A DNA stretch of 64,000 nt, taken from NCBI GenBank assembly GCA_049841275.1, contig JASGDN010000065.1, positions 1 to 64,000 on the forward strand, in the 5' to 3' direction. A program made the position numbers and the translations under genes. Below are positions 63,730 to 64,000 of this stretch, one piece after another. The notes under the pieces are model-generated. The model did no database searches. It saw only the letters and a list, made by a program, of their open reading frames with translations, and was not told where the DNA came from. Position 1 is the stretch's first letter; each line of letters begins with the position of its first letter. Source of the stretch: JASGDN01 sp049841275. GTDB taxonomy: Bacteria > Chloroflexota > Chloroflexia > Thermomicrobiales > UBA6265.

Positions 63730-63738
63730 TGCTACACT
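63730..63738 (+). promoter_or_regulatory. Extended -10 promoter element of yajQ
   Basis: TGC TACACT 35 nt before the yajQ start, identical to the element before the ileS leader. No consensus -35 is seen. Confidence 0.5.
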
Positions 63739-63772
63739 GTGATCTATCGAAACATGGAAGGAGTACGGTACC

Positions 63773-64000
63773 GTGGCATCCACATCGTCGTTTGACATCG
63801 TCTCGAAGTTCGACCGGCAGGAACTCCGCAATGCGGTGGACCAGGCCAGTCGCGAGGTGAGCCAGCGTTACGATCTCAAGGATACAAAGACCGAGATCGC
63901 CTTGACCGACAAGGACATCACGATCAACACCGAGAGCGAATACAGCCTCAATGCAGTCAAGGATATCCTCGAATCGAAGCTCATCGGGCGCAAGCTGTCG
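63773..64000 (+). CDS. yajQ: YajQ-family nucleotide-binding protein (3' truncated by window edge)
   Basis: The first 76 codons of a UPF0234/YajQ protein: ASTSSFDIVSKFDRQELRNAVDQASREVSQRYDLKD, then EIALTDKDITINTESEYSLNAVKDILESKLIGRK. Some YajQ proteins bind cyclic di-GMP. The GTG at 63773 follows AAGGAG by 9 nt. The gene runs out of the window. Confidence 0.92.
   Translation, partial: MASTSSFDIVSKFDRQELRNAVDQASREVSQRYDLKDTKTEIALTDKDITINTESEYSLNAVKDILESKLIGRKLS

Overview
The window is a GC-rich, gene-dense piece of a bacterial chromosome made almost entirely of housekeeping genes. GTG and TTG starts are common, 4-bp stop/start overlaps are frequent, and there are no IS elements, tRNAs, rRNAs or CRISPR arrays. 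The gene set (M42 peptidase, DUF951, DUF2085, TreS/maltokinase/GlgE, T-box-controlled trp and ileS) fits a Chloroflexota bacterium, perhaps of the Thermomicrobia type. That placement is inferred from general gene content, not from a marker search.

Layout. 1-7.3 kb: the 3' part of a DnaJ-like gene, purA, gpsA convergent with it, fabZ, and a four-gene PspA/SPFH membrane-stress module ended by an intrinsic terminator. 7.4-21.5 kb: gyrA, a polytopic membrane protein, a PHP phosphatase, mscS-nadD, secD-secF, an FAD oxidoreductase, a metallo-beta-lactamase, pyrB, and a ybaB-DUF951-MFS operon. 21.9-30.6 kb: recN, a molybdenum-hydroxylase large subunit without partners, the chain holB / short PSP1-like protein / 100-aa protein, and membrane proteins including a PAP2 phosphatase. 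30.9-38 kb: ileS behind a T-box, ychF, a 2H phosphoesterase, a DUF4272-like protein, and an ArsR-DUF2087 regulator with a 42-bp palindromic operator. 38-43.4 kb: trpE-G-D-C-F on the minus strand behind a second T-box. 43.5-52.3 kb: M42 peptidase, mutM, an MMPL transporter, DUF952, rsmA-ispE-unknown, CvpA. 52.4-61 kb: maltokinase, treS, glgE and glgX (trehalose to alpha-glucan) with two small genes. 61.1-64 kb: MarR, a LuxR-type response regulator with its histidine kinase, and the start of yajQ.

Most notable points. The isoleucyl-tRNA synthetase has a swapped class I signature (GVHH in place of HxGH), an arrangement tied to strong mupirocin resistance in some type-2 IleRS. The two T-box leaders carry different variable bases (T in ileS, C in trp), matching the discriminator bases of tRNA-Ile and tRNA-Trp, and a TGG specifier is readable in the trp leader. 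GyrA has Ser in place of the near-invariant Gly of HPHGD. A shortened PSP1/RicT-like protein is translationally coupled to holB. ispE contains a perfect 20-bp inverted repeat inside its reading frame. Several convergent gene pairs are separated by long stems lacking a U-tract. A small family of GTAGGGGCG-type palindromic repeats sits in the ileS and trp transcription units.
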